DNA of 43,090 nt, taken from positions 1 to 43,090 of the forward strand of contig KV425685.1 in assembly GCA_001632425.1 (NCBI GenBank), written 5' to 3'. Below are positions 12,436 to 21,925 of this stretch, one piece after another (position 1 is the stretch's first letter; each line of letters begins with the position of its first letter). This DNA is from Neolentinus lepideus HHB14362 ss-1. Its lineage: Eukaryota > Basidiomycota > Agaricomycetes > Gloeophyllales > Gloeophyllaceae. The notes under the pieces are model-generated. The model was not told the origin of the DNA. It saw only the letters and a list, made by a program, of their open reading frames with translations, and did not search any database. Made by a program: the position numbers and the translations under genes.

Positions 12436-12661
12436 TGTGAACTCTGTTACGTCTTCGAGACTAAACAGAGGAGATCTGATTATTTCAAGGTAAACTACAC
12501 GAGTTTATATACACAGAATATCTCCACTATGATATAAGACAAGAGAAATATGAGTCAGAAGAATATCCAAGGCACAAGGTACAAAGTGGATTAAGTGGAG
12601 AATTACGACATAACTACGGAAAAGGGAACATGGAAAATACGAACAAATATACTGCTCTACA
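12436..12661 (-). repeat. 3' LTR of the retroelement
   Basis: 226 bp, flanked outside by TGGC (12432-12435) and inside by the purine tract. By reading it is identical to the 14312-14537 copy. Confidence 0.95.
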
Positions 12662-12891
12662 TTACCCCCTCCTTAAGACTTTTGCTCCTGCAAAAGAGAG
12701 AGCAATCAAGTAGAGCACTTAAGTGTCTGTAAGCAAATCAAGAATGAACATAGGACATACGGAATGATAATGCACTGTCCAAAAGTGTCCGCAAAGGTAA
12801 AAGAACTCGTAGAAGGTAAACAGCGTCAGCGAAACAGTCCGAAATTATTACGAGAACGAAAAGGAAAAAGCGCACGAATCGCGAAGCACAA

Positions 12892-14067
12892 TCAAGTGCT
12901 TCCCTCCCCCTCTTCAAGATCTTCAATGGTCTTCGTACCATGAAAGAGCTCAGCGAGAGCTTGCATCTCGTCGGCAGCAGTCCTAGACGAAGTGTCGACT
13001 TCAAAAATGTTTGCTTCGAGTTGTTGAGAACGAGCCGCGGGGTGGGTAGACTGAGCACGTCTTGGAGCACGGCAGTCCCGAGAGATGTGCCCAACCCGGT
13101 TGCAGTTGTAGCATCGGGGACCAGCATTGTTTGGCAGCGACGTGCGCGTCAGGACCATAACATCGAGGTCCATGGCGTCCGGATCCGTCGGCTCATCACT
13201 TGCAGCGGGCGCAATAGGCGCAGTAGGCGGCGGCGCAACGACCCGAGGTGGATACGCGAACGACGAGGTCGACTGGGGAAAGATGTGGTTTGCAGAGTGC
13301 TTGATCTTCGCAGTAGGCGCCGCATTGTCGAGGGAAAGGAGGCGAGAGTACTCCCGGGCGGCGAAGTACATATCTTCGACGTTCTTTGGCTTCTCGCGGC
13401 GGACCTCTCGAGCGACGTCGAACGGTAGCGGGCGGACGAAATAGGCGAGTCGGTCGGCGAATGTCATTTCGTGATCGGGGACTTGAGACTCGAGTGACCG
13501 GAAACGTTCGCAATACTCAGCGACATCGCCCTTGAAGCGAATATCCCTGATAGCGGAGCGTAGTGCCTCGACTCGTAATGGGGAGTCGTACTTGCTCACC
13601 AATAATTCCTTCAACTCCTTCCAACTAAGTCCTCTGTCACCCTTCGCTCTCTTCTGAGCGACATACCAACGCATAGCGTCGTCGCGGAATAAGACCGACA
13701 CCTGTGATGGCCAATCAGTCTCCGGAACACGCTGGCCTCGTAGATAATCTTCGACGATGACTAACCAGGCTTGAATGTCTTCTTCATCCTTTCCTCTGAA
13801 CAGTGGCAACTCGGCTTTGATATTTGCTCGAGCGGGAGCAGTCGACGGCGCGGGAGTCGGCGCACTAACCGTAAAATGTGCAGTTGAAAGCGCTTGCTGG
13901 AAAGCGAGTCTGAGATCGTCGATACTGGCGGCGGACGCTCGCGCTGCGTTTGCGGCATTCTCGCTAGCTTCTACACGCTGACTGAACTCGGACAGGATTC
14001 CGCGGAGCGCGTCGAACCCTTCCGGCATCATGGATGCGGCGAGAATGGCGAGCTGCTGCTCCGACAT
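12892..14067 (-). CDS. gag: Retrotransposon Gag with CCHC zinc knuckle
   Basis: The nucleocapsid/capsid-like protein is 391 residues from the chosen start (MSEQQLAIL at 14067). The frame is open upstream to 14298, but that leader is basic and low in Gag likeness and lies in what should be untranslated leader. An Ala-rich, coiled-coil-like N-terminus is followed by a retrotransposon gag capsid domain. This includes RGKDEEDIQAWL, the W...V..L.RDDAMRWY block, WKELKELLVSKY and VAEYCERFRSL, roughly residues 95-245. A linker rich in Pro, Ala and Ser leads to a single zinc knuckle, CYNCNRVGHISRDC (C-X2-C-X4-H-X4-C), near residues 319-332, and an acidic C-terminus. It would form particles packaging element RNA. 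The frame is undamaged, which fits recent activity. Capsid and knuckle are of Ty3/gypsy style, though without pol the superfamily is inferred. Confidence 0.93.
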   Translation of the reverse strand: MSEQQLAILAASMMPEGFDALRGILSEFSQRVEASENAANAARASAASIDDLRLAFQQALSTAHFTVSAPTPAPSTAPARANIKAELPLFRGKDEEDIQAWLVIVEDYLRGQRVPETDWPSQVSVLFRDDAMRWYVAQKRAKGDRGLSWKELKELLVSKYDSPLRVEALRSAIRDIRFKGDVAEYCERFRSLESQVPDHEMTFADRLAYFVRPLPFDVAREVRREKPKNVEDMYFAAREYSRLLSLDNAAPTAKIKHSANHIFPQSTSSFAYPPRVVAPPPTAPIAPAASDEPTDPDAMDLDVMVLTRTSLPNNAGPRCYNCNRVGHISRDCRAPRRAQSTHPAARSQQLEANIFEVDTSSRTAADEMQALAELFHGTKTIEDLEEGEGST

Positions 14068-14311
14068 CTTGACGAGAACGGATGGTCGATGGGATGGCGG
14101 TCGAAAGCGGCGATGGAAAAAATGGATGACGGCGTTGAGTACGGCAACGATGGGTTCGACGGCGTCGAAAACGGCGACGAATAGACTGCTGCGGCGTCGG
14201 ATACGGCGACGAGAATAGAGACAAATAAGCGGCGAGCTCGAGAGTGTGATGCGATGAGATAGACGCCATGCCTGGTGTGTGGACCTACTGGGACCCACAC
14301 TTTTCGAAAAG

Positions 14312-14537
14312 TGTGAACTCTGTTACGTCTTCGAGACTAAACAGAGGAGATCTGATTATTTCAAGGTAAACTACACGAGTTTATATACACAGAATATCTC
14401 CACTATGATATAAGACAAGAGAAATATGAGTCAGAAGAATATCCAAGGCACAAGGTACAAAGTGGATTAAGTGGAGAATTACGACATAACTACGGAAAAG
14501 GGAACATGGAAAATACGAACAAATATACTGCTCTACA
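14312..14537 (-). repeat. 5' LTR of the retroelement
   Basis: 226 bp matching 12436-12661 throughout as read, followed on the right by the TGGC target duplication (14538-14541). As the upstream LTR on the minus strand it should carry the element promoter, directed away from the neighbouring F-box gene. Confidence 0.95.
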
Positions 14538-14765
14538 TGGCCGCTAGTTGAAAGACGCTGCACCGCATCTCTTCTTCGTACTGTTACATCCTATTCTCTC
14601 TATTTAAACTTCTGCTTCAACAATATTCCTTGGTGATTCCTATTATTTCTTAGCCACCAGTGCTACTAGACAGTGAATACTATATCATCTGCCTACCACA
14701 TTCGGCATCGACACCGACATCGACGGCTACTCATCAAGCTACATAAATAGCTCGCAGACAACCGG

Positions 14766-14775
14766 ATATATAAAT
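14766..14775 (+). promoter_or_regulatory. TATA-like box of F-box-like gene
   Basis: ATATATAAAT lies about 70 bp before a probable 5'-UTR intron (donor GTAAGT at 14840, acceptor TGCAG at 14902-14906) and about 135 bp before the chosen start codon. Confidence 0.45.
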
Positions 14776-14909
14776 CCTCAAGAATACTATATAACCTTAT
14801 CTCTGAAGCCCTCATTCCATGTATCATCCCAACAACAATGTAAGTCTTGTGCATTTTCGTCTGCCACACAGTGGCCCACACTGAGTCTCACCACCGGTCC
14901 GTGCAGAAG

Positions 14910-16536
14910 ATGATGACTACGAAGGCAGCCGACGTGGACATGAGCAACTATCGCCCTCCAAAGCTCTTTATACGAGATGCGCCTGACCACATCATTGGCG
15001 ATATAGCCTCTTATGTGGTCCAAGGCGTGAAGATTGAAAAAGACGAGCCAGCCCCGGCACAAAACTGGTTCCCCCTCCTGGGTGTATGCAGCAAGTGGAG
15101 AAACGCGATAGAAATGCATGCTGAAGTTTGGGCAGAGGTTGTTATAGGGAGCGTCAAGTCGCTTCAGGCTTTCCTCGTCGATCTATCAACCGGCCGTTGA
15201 CCATCAAGGGACTCTTGCCAGCGCGGATGCCTCCTCGGACGTAACGAAGCTGGACATGATCATGGTCCATGCCTTCAGATTACGGTCGCTACGTCTGACG
15301 GAGATCTCGCGCGCGGTCTGGGAAAGGTTGGAGTCAGCAACTACCTACGGTCACACCCCCCAGCTCGAGGAATTGGAGATACGGAGGGATGGCTTGGGGA
15401 CAGAACGGACCCATGTTCTATCCCAACGTTTCACGTCTGACAAGTTTCGGCGGATCTGGTTCTCTGGCTTTCACTACGATGACCTGAGATCCCTCCTCCT
15501 TCCGTCCTTACCGCAGTTAACATCACTGACGCTTGTCAATGTCGAGTGGTCTCCCACTATCTCACAAGTCATTGACATCCTACGGGAGATGGTCATGCTG
15601 GAGTCACTGACACTGGGCGTCCAGATGGTGCCGAGTCCCAACACTCGTCAAGCGGTTCACTTACCAGTTTTGGCATCTCTCGTCGTCTACACCTTTTATG
15701 GTCCCGTGGAGATGGAGATCGTATGGATCCTCAACACTCCTTCCTTGGAATGTCCATGCATCAAGGTCATCCCAAACGGAAATATCAACCATAAGCTCGA
15801 GGCCGCCGGAGAGCTCGTTGCCAATATTAACGGACAGACCACGATCCAAGGCTGGACAATCAGCAATCAACAGCCTGGAACCTCTTACTGCATGTTGACG
15901 CCCGATGCTAGTAGTACGACGCACGAAACGCAGGCCAAGGGTATACGCTTCTGGTTTGATGGCTTCGGGAGAGAGCAGGAGCATATCGTGTTACAAATGC
16001 TACGTCACTACCTGCTGCGCCATACACCCGCCGTCACACACTTGACGGTCCATAACGGTAGAGGCGAGGAGCTCGACGAACTTGTTGCCTGGGTAACACT
16101 GTTCTTGTCTATGCCTGGAATTAGAAGTCTCGAGATTTCTGGGGAATACAGTACCGCCTTTGCAAATGGCATGGTGATTCCGGACGCACCAGGGACAACC
16201 AGCCATCCGTTGTTCCCAGTGCTTCGAGACATTTCCTTACGGCATCTTTGGTTCCGACCAACGCCGTACGTCGACGACATCAGCGCCGGCGAAAACTTGA
16301 TAGAAAGGCTTCTAAAGCCTTATAAGCTCGGCGGGAAACCGTCAACAGCTCTAAGACTTACGGTACGGGAGTGCGTCAACGTCTTTGATCAGGATGTTAG
16401 GCGGCTCCGGAGAGTGTTTGGGAGGAAGAACGTGGAATGGGATGAGGATGGGGAGGACGAGATCGAACTCTGGGACGATGGAGGAGCCGGATATCTGGCG
16501 GACACGGAGGAGGATGAAAAGGACCCAAAATATTGA
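14910..16536 (+). pseudogene. F-box/LRR-like gene FB1 with two frameshifts
   Basis: The frame from ATG 14910 codes for an F-box-like segment (RDAPDHIIGDIASYVV ... LLGVCSKWRNAI) and stops at 15200. The second frame, open to 16536, continues the same protein: LRR-like blocks, then the family-specific end RLLKPYKLGG, LRLTVRECVNV and the acidic tail ending GAGYLADTEED. Alignment by eye with the intact relatives at 24933 and 33564 shows that two single-base losses explain the break, one near 15172-15183 and one near 15205-15213. Each of the three segments stays in family register. No intron with usable splice sites restores the frame. Everything after the break is undamaged over 1.3 kb, so the lesion is recent or an assembly error. 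A retroelement sits in its promoter, so loss of expression may have come first. The likely former role is substrate-recognition subunit of an SCF ubiquitin ligase. Confidence 0.8.
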
Positions 16537-17885
16537 AGTCTGCGATTAGCACTAGGTACTCGGTGAATTTGTAGATCACAAAACTGAATGACCAGCTCAG
16601 GTTTGAAATACTGTCGCGTCGAACTGTCACTAGTTTCGTCAGTTATTTCATGTTCGAAATGTTTTAGTAACATTTTGATTTGAGACATTAGAATGGAGTT
16701 ATGCTGAGCAATACGCCAGTGCAAAAGAGCCGCGCTTTATAATGAAGTAAACAATTACAAGGAAACGTGATGACGTATGTCATGTCTCGAAAGCCTGCCA
16801 GAGGAGTCGACTACGGTTCAGCAATAACTATCATATGAGACTCCTGCTTACCTTTCATAGTAGCAAATAACCAGATGACCAGCATTCACGCTGACATTGA
16901 TAACGTCTTAGATACTATCGTTCCCGTATTCGCATCGCACTGGATCATATGGTGATGAGTTTATTTGATGGAATGTCTCGTATTTCTGTACAAAGTAAGC
17001 ACAAGAAGTGTTACCCGTGCAACGAACTATGTCAGTCCATCGGTGCTAACCGGTTCACAGCTCAAAGTACGAGCGAGAAACGCGGCCGACGGCTTGCCTA
17101 TCGACTCAAAGGAGAAGAAGGCAACCACTTCTGTTGGTGTTCCACGGCTTCGAGTTGCAGGACACCGAAGCTACCTGATAGATGATTGTATCAGCGTCAT
17201 TTCTCGAGAATACAATCTGCGCGTACCCAATCACAATGGCGGTCCCTGCATCTACTTCCAACATCCTCCTGTAAATACACTGAAGACATGAATGTAGCAG
17301 AATGGCTCGTTGAAGCATAGTGACGGTATAGAGGGTCTCAGGAAGCGATGGTTTCAACAAATCTTTCATACCCTATGACGAAAGGCCTTTTGAGAGTTGC
17401 ATCTTGCTCCATCACCGTCCATGGAAAGCCGACCTGACGACGATGTCGATGAACTATGGAGACCGGAAAAGATGGGCATTCACTGCTGAAGCAACTAAGG
17501 AGATGGACAATGAAAATTGCGACTGACATCTCATCGATAGACCCCACGCAGCCACACGTCCACGCCACAAATTACAACTCCGCGGGCTGAAGATCTAGTT
17601 TCGAAATGAAGCGGAGATCAACCGCGGGCGCTAAATTGGGTATTTGGTGGTTGATGATCGACCTGGCCACGCCTCGTTGCTTTCAAGTTCAGTTGTTGCG
17701 ACGTGCTTTTTATATGGCAGCAACAGGTCCAGCAGACTTTAATATTTGAGACCTACCCGTCTTCCCGCTTTGACCTTTGACTCAGGACCTCGTTGACCTG
17801 CGGTTCGCCATAACCGCAGGAGCTCGTGTAGCTTAATCTCGGTTACCTAAACATCGTCCTCTAAACTTTTAGGTTGCTGGTTTCT
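16537..17885 (+). repeat. FB1-SSP intergenic block, copy 1
   Basis: No gene. The stretch is recognisably homologous, with many indels, to 29700-30836, which also lies between an F-box-like copy and a small secreted protein gene. Matching landmarks include the 3' flank (AGTCTGCGATTA), CTTACCTTTCATAG (about 16847; 30020), ATTATGTCAG/ACTATGTCAG (about 17025; 30206) and a conserved promoter segment CAGGTCCAGCAGACT / TAGGTCCAGCAGACT (17725-17739; 30638-30652). Confidence 0.7.
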
Positions 17886-18539
17886 ATGCCTCACCTGCTC
17901 CTCTTCCTTGTCTTCACATTTTTTGCACCGCTGATCCATGCGCAATCTGTTGCGATTGGTTATCCCAACGCCGGAAGCACTATCACCGCCTCAATCAACT
18001 TCACTATCGATGCTGATAGACTTGTATAATCCCTTCCTCACCACCTTCTCCTCAGCCCTAACAATGATCTCCAATGGAACTCTCTTATCGGGTCGACTGA
18101 AGTCTCCGTAATCATCTCCCTCCGTTCATGTACGACCGATTCATCTAGTGGCTTGCGCGTCCCCGACATAGGAGATGGGCACGGTGTTGTATAGTGTAAG
18201 GTGCAACCCGCAGTATAGCGATACAGGCGAGGAGATGCCGCCACACAAGAATTACTCTGTTGCGGTGTTGCATTGGCCGGGGTGAGTACTTAAGGTTTGT
18301 TGTACCTGCACCACCACATATAAATTATGCTCTCAGGGACAATAAACTCGGAAAAAAAAAATATGCTCTCTCCTTCCACCTGGTTGTAGGCCTTATCTCT
18401 CTTCTTCTTTTCCTCGGTTATTCCTTTTCTCACTGGCCTCCAGATCGTGACTACACCGTGCTAACCCGCCTTTCAGGCTGGGAACTCCCCAATGTTTGAA
18501 GTCGTCAACGTCGATGTCCAGATCGTTTCTTCCGACTAA
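17886..18539 (+). pseudogene. Small secreted protein pseudogene, copy B
   Basis: This is a close relative of the intact gene at 30837-31500. Exon 1 (17886-18023) is intact: a signal peptide ending near LIHA, mature start QSVAIGYPNAG, 46 codons as in the intact copy. The acceptor of intron 1 is lost: the intact copy has ATAG and this copy has ATGG at 18074-18077. Exon 2 then suffers a frameshift and a TAG stop after GHGVV, and it lacks about 50 bp that code for the PQGLEAGYALLSVGH region. Exon 3 (18477-18539) remains open with the conserved ending NSPMFEVVNVDVQIVSSD. Three independent lesions make a functional product unlikely, although exon 1 alone could yield a truncated secreted peptide. 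Confidence 0.82.
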
Positions 18540-18957
18540 AATTTACCGTCTGTCCCCGCTCATCCTCTCGCTGCTCTCTTTTAATATTACGGAATTTCTA
18601 GACACACTATTCGCTATACGTCTATGTTTGTGCTGTATGCTGTCTCATTCAGTATCGGACAGATAGCTTACCTCTCTGACGTCCAGGGTCCTTCTCACCA
18701 ATCATCGACATTATCCTCATACATTCCATCCCTCGTAAAGTACACTGAAGCATCTCCGCATCGACGCGCTCCATCAACCTACGTCTTCGTGAGCTGATAA
18801 GGCTTTCAAAGTCTTGCTATGGACATAGGCAAAAACGCAGAGCTCAAATACTAGTACTCCAAGCCGTTAGCAGTTCATGGGCATCTGCAGAACAGTCTAT
18901 TCAACGTGGTCAAGAGGCACCGGTATCTGAATAGTACGTCCGCATATATCTAGTCTT

Positions 18958-19440
18958 CTAGTGTTAGCAGCCTGATTTACGAACCATCATCCTAACCGTC
19001 TCCCTCCGTGTCAATAAGATAGCCGACGCCCGCATCCTCCACGAATATTTCATCCGCATCACCTTCGTTGTCCCGATCCATCCATTCACCCACCCCGTCC
19101 AAAAACACACATTCTCTAATGAACGTATCATCGATCTCGTTTTGCGCACATATTGAAGCACTCCCAAACGGCAAGTTTTATCATTCTTTCCAGTCCTCGC
19201 ACGGCTAATAAGACTTTAGCACCGAACCGCGTCCGTGCTCCAAGTTGACATCTGACCTCCTGAATGCCAAACAATACGTCCATCGTATCCCATGAAGACA
19301 GAGGTCAAACGCGAAGCACAACTCGAAATATCAAGGTTCCGCACGGTCTGCACAGCGCCTCCCATAATAAGACGTCTACCATCTCATCTCGCCCGCTTGT
19401 TGGTGTGTCACAGTTTCACCTTCTTCCCTATCCGGATTGC
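18958..19440 (-). pseudogene. C-terminal remnant of FB2-type F-box gene
   Basis: The minus strand reads DTFIRECVFLDGVGEWMDRD, then an acidic stretch and GVGYLIDTEGDG. This matches the C-terminal tail of the intact gene at 24933-26615 (DTFTRERVVWDGVGVWRDRG ... GAGYLADTEEDD). Nucleotide similarity extends from the 3' flank (AGTACGTCC..., about 18930) through to about 19440, corresponding to 24910-25500, with numerous indels. The F-box and most LRR-like parts are missing. Confidence 0.78.
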
Positions 19441-19549
19441 TCCAACCATGCCCTCGTTATTATCGACCGCAGCCATCCCGTCCAAGCACCTCTCTCAACA
19501 AACACCTACCGCCGAGGACGACAAATCCCTCCCGCCCCAGATTCGCTAG

Positions 19550-20425
19550 CATTGAACGGAAATGTTTCTGGGAATAATATCAATAGAGGTCTAGCGCGCT
19601 TCTGAGGGTGAGGGGAAGCTGGAAGAAGGTGAGGGAGAGGAGTGGGGATGCCGCGAATCTCGAGACAGTGGGAGTGGCAGGCAACGTGTTTGGAGAAAGG
19701 AGATGGAGGTGATAGGCTCGTGATATTCGAATGACTATCCCTGTATGTTGTTCTCTGTGTGAATGAATCTCCACCACAATGTCATTGTCATTGTAAGTTT
19801 GAGCGTGTAATCAGATCTCTGAAAGATTTTGCCGTCCCTTTTCACAAAACATCTTTGAGCTGTGATTAAAGCTTGTGCGATTGTGCTGAGCGGCTGGGTG
19901 ATATGATGAGTTTCGAGAGGAAACCTCCGATACGCTGATAAACTCTCAGAACTAATATCAACGCGTACGGATGTAACTTGTCGATCCAGTAGTCTGAGTC
20001 TTGCAAGGGACGTACGTGCCGCCTCGGTATCGTATGTGAAAGTCTTTTGCGTCTACCTGTCTGCCTCATTGTCTTCCTTCATTCCATTCACTTCTTATTC
20101 GCGTTGTCATTCATCGCACAATCTCGACAATGGATGTATCCCGCTATCTTTCACCTCACTCACTCATGTTAACGTCTTTCACCCGATTTTTTGCACCTGA
20201 ATAGTATATATAGAGCCTTGTCCTTACGAGTGGCCATGGGATTTCGCTTTTCATCTGCCTTCGACCTGTCGTCCATCATATCGCCCGAGACTGCTCCTGC
20301 ACAGATGATGGCGTGGGACAAACTACACCGTAACTTCGTCAAACACGCTGGATCCTTGCGTCCGCCACATCCGTCCCCATTACACGCCATCACAAATAAA
20401 ATCCAATTCGCTACCACTATGTTGT
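19550..20425 (+). repeat. Spacer duplication, copy 1
   Basis: Homologous to 27250-28270 with many small indels. Shared landmarks include a decayed F-box C-terminal coding piece (about 19600-19700), the stretch GGTATCGTATGTGAAAGTCT (20025-20044), AACTAATATCAACG (about 19950) and CACAGATGATGGCGTGGGAC near 20300. Copy 1 ends in ACTATGTTGTAAG, which serves as the putative start of the next gene; in copy 2 the equivalent reads ACTATGTTGTAG. Confidence 0.8.
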
Positions 20426-21352
20426 AAGTCTCTTTTCGGTGATGTATACGCAACCCTATTCTTAGTTGTTGTCAAGACGGTCTGGCGCATCCGTACTCTG
20501 GGGCTGCCTCTGTCAACAACGTGATGAGCAACGAGGGATACCCGGCGACGAATACACAGCCGCATCTGTACATGCAATTGCAAGGCTGTCAAGGTCTAGG
20601 GTATCATTCTGCTCCGTCGCATCCTTACTCTGGGGCTGCCTCTGTCAACAATGTATGTCAGCATGACTTGTGTGATTGAGTGGACGTTGCAGCTGACCGG
20701 ACTCTTGCAGGCGTACATGGGCCAGTATGAGGGGTACCCGGCACAGTACGAGGGGTACCCCGTTCAGCAGGCTCCATACTACAACGGGGTCATAAAGCCC
20801 CAAGGTAAGTACTTCACCCGCCGCATACGATACGAGCCGTGCTGAGCAGCCGTCCAGACTATCTTCGCCTACAAACAGAGGCTGCGCTGTTCGCGCAGTA
20901 CGCCTAGGCGAGCGACGACGCCTGGAACCAGAGCCTCTCCGCTTCCGGCTCACCCTTCGAGTACCGCCCTCCTGCACTGGACATGCCTCCCGAGGAGTTC
21001 CAACAACAGGCGAGGGTGGCTAGTTGGTCTCTGATGACGACAAAAGTATCCCGCGGAACTCTCGAACCGATTATCCTCCATGCTGAACTCGCGGAAGGCC
21101 AACGTATCCCCATAGGACAGCTCGATATTCGAGGTGTAAAAGTTGGATGTGACGTTGTTGATGGAAGTCGTGGACACTTTGATTTTGCGTCCACCGGCAG
21201 TCATTCATCTTAACGCAGCAAGTAAGGAGATACGGCAAACAGATGTCCCGGAATCTGTTACTACTGATGACGAAGAAAAAGATGTGTTTGAACCTGGGGC
21301 ATTGGAGCCTGAGGATATTTTGGCAGAGGACGAGGATGTGGACTTCTGGTAA
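20419..21352 (+). pseudogene. Tyr/Gln/Pro-rich protein gene with in-frame stop
   Basis: The proposed exons are 20419-20423, 20466-20652, 20711-20804, 20858-about 21136 and about 21202-21352, joined in frame by plausible GT-AG introns. The N-terminal part has two copies of an 11-residue unit, HPYSGAASVNN (coded at 20488-20520 and 20620-20652), then tyrosine-rich YEGYPAQYEGYP. After one in-frame TAG (20905-20907) the frame stays open: AWNQSLSASGSPFEYRPPALDMPPEEFQQ, a conserved-looking segment, and an acidic end DEEKDVFEP...EDILAEDEDVDFW. No domain is recognised; such composition recalls fungal low-complexity regulators, which is only inference. The single stop amid otherwise open exons suggests a young pseudogene, an exon boundary I placed wrongly, or a sequencing error. 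The first exon is contributed by the duplicated spacer. Confidence 0.42.
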
Positions 21353-21925
21353 CTGGCTACACCGCGGGTATAATTGAATATAACAAATCATGGATAGCAT
21401 TATGGGCTTTACATAGTTATTTGGTCTGCTTGTCGGTCATTCTCTATGTCATCTTCCAATCCTCGCCCCTCAATCTCTAGACTTGTTTAATCCGTGCAAC
21501 GATACATCATTAGATAAATCCTGCTCTGTATACAGTGCCGTCGTACTACACCAGGTGGCGACTGGTGAACCAATTACACTATGCCGCAATGGCTCCCTAC
21601 AACAGGTCAAGAGAATCTCCAGCAAACAACTATAAAAATCAGTCCACCTACACGTTACGGCGTCTTCAAGCTTATAGACCCTCACGCGCACGAGTTGCGA
21701 CTGCAGTTCTATAACTCTACAATAGGCTAGGGTAACGCGGCGCTAGATATACATTCGCCATTCCCGCCTCTATCGCACGAGCCTGCGATCGTCACGATTT
21801 CAAGGCTATGGGCGCGCACACATCTGCATGAAGCCGAGGGAATGTCTGGCAGAGACAAGCCACAACACGGTGCACGTTGCAGGCTCATATTTAGCGTCTC
21901 ATTTCTGGCTCTCCGTACCGTGGAG
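21353..21925. other. Spacer, no gene recognised
   Basis: Nothing beyond short chance frames was seen, and no counterpart elsewhere in the window was noticed. Confidence 0.4.

Larger units (their letters stand above)
12436..14537 (-). mobile_element. Gag-only non-autonomous LTR retrotransposon
   Basis: The 2102-bp element has two 226-bp LTRs (12436-12661 and 14312-14537) that read as identical, starting TG and ending CA. It is bounded by a 4-bp direct repeat, TGGC, at 12432-12435 and 14538-14541. The coding strand is minus, so the 5' LTR is the right-hand one. The purine tract next to the 3' LTR is complementary to 12662-12675 (AAGGAGGGGGTAA). Just inside the 5' LTR is a palindrome (CTTTTCGAAAAG) followed by TGGGTCCCAG, a possible primer-binding site. 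The interior is about 1.65 kb and holds a gag gene only; no protease, reverse transcriptase, RNase H or integrase frame is present. LTR identity implies a very recent insertion, which must have used pol proteins from another element. It resembles the TR-GAG class described in plants. Confidence 0.93.

Noticed and set aside
12940..14184. Several plus-strand frames across the retroelement
   Set aside because: Shadows of gag; the capsid and CCHC motifs are on the minus strand.
12662..14311. Possible protease, reverse transcriptase or integrase in the element
   Set aside because: The interior is filled by gag and short untranslated stretches; no motif such as YxDD was seen in any frame.
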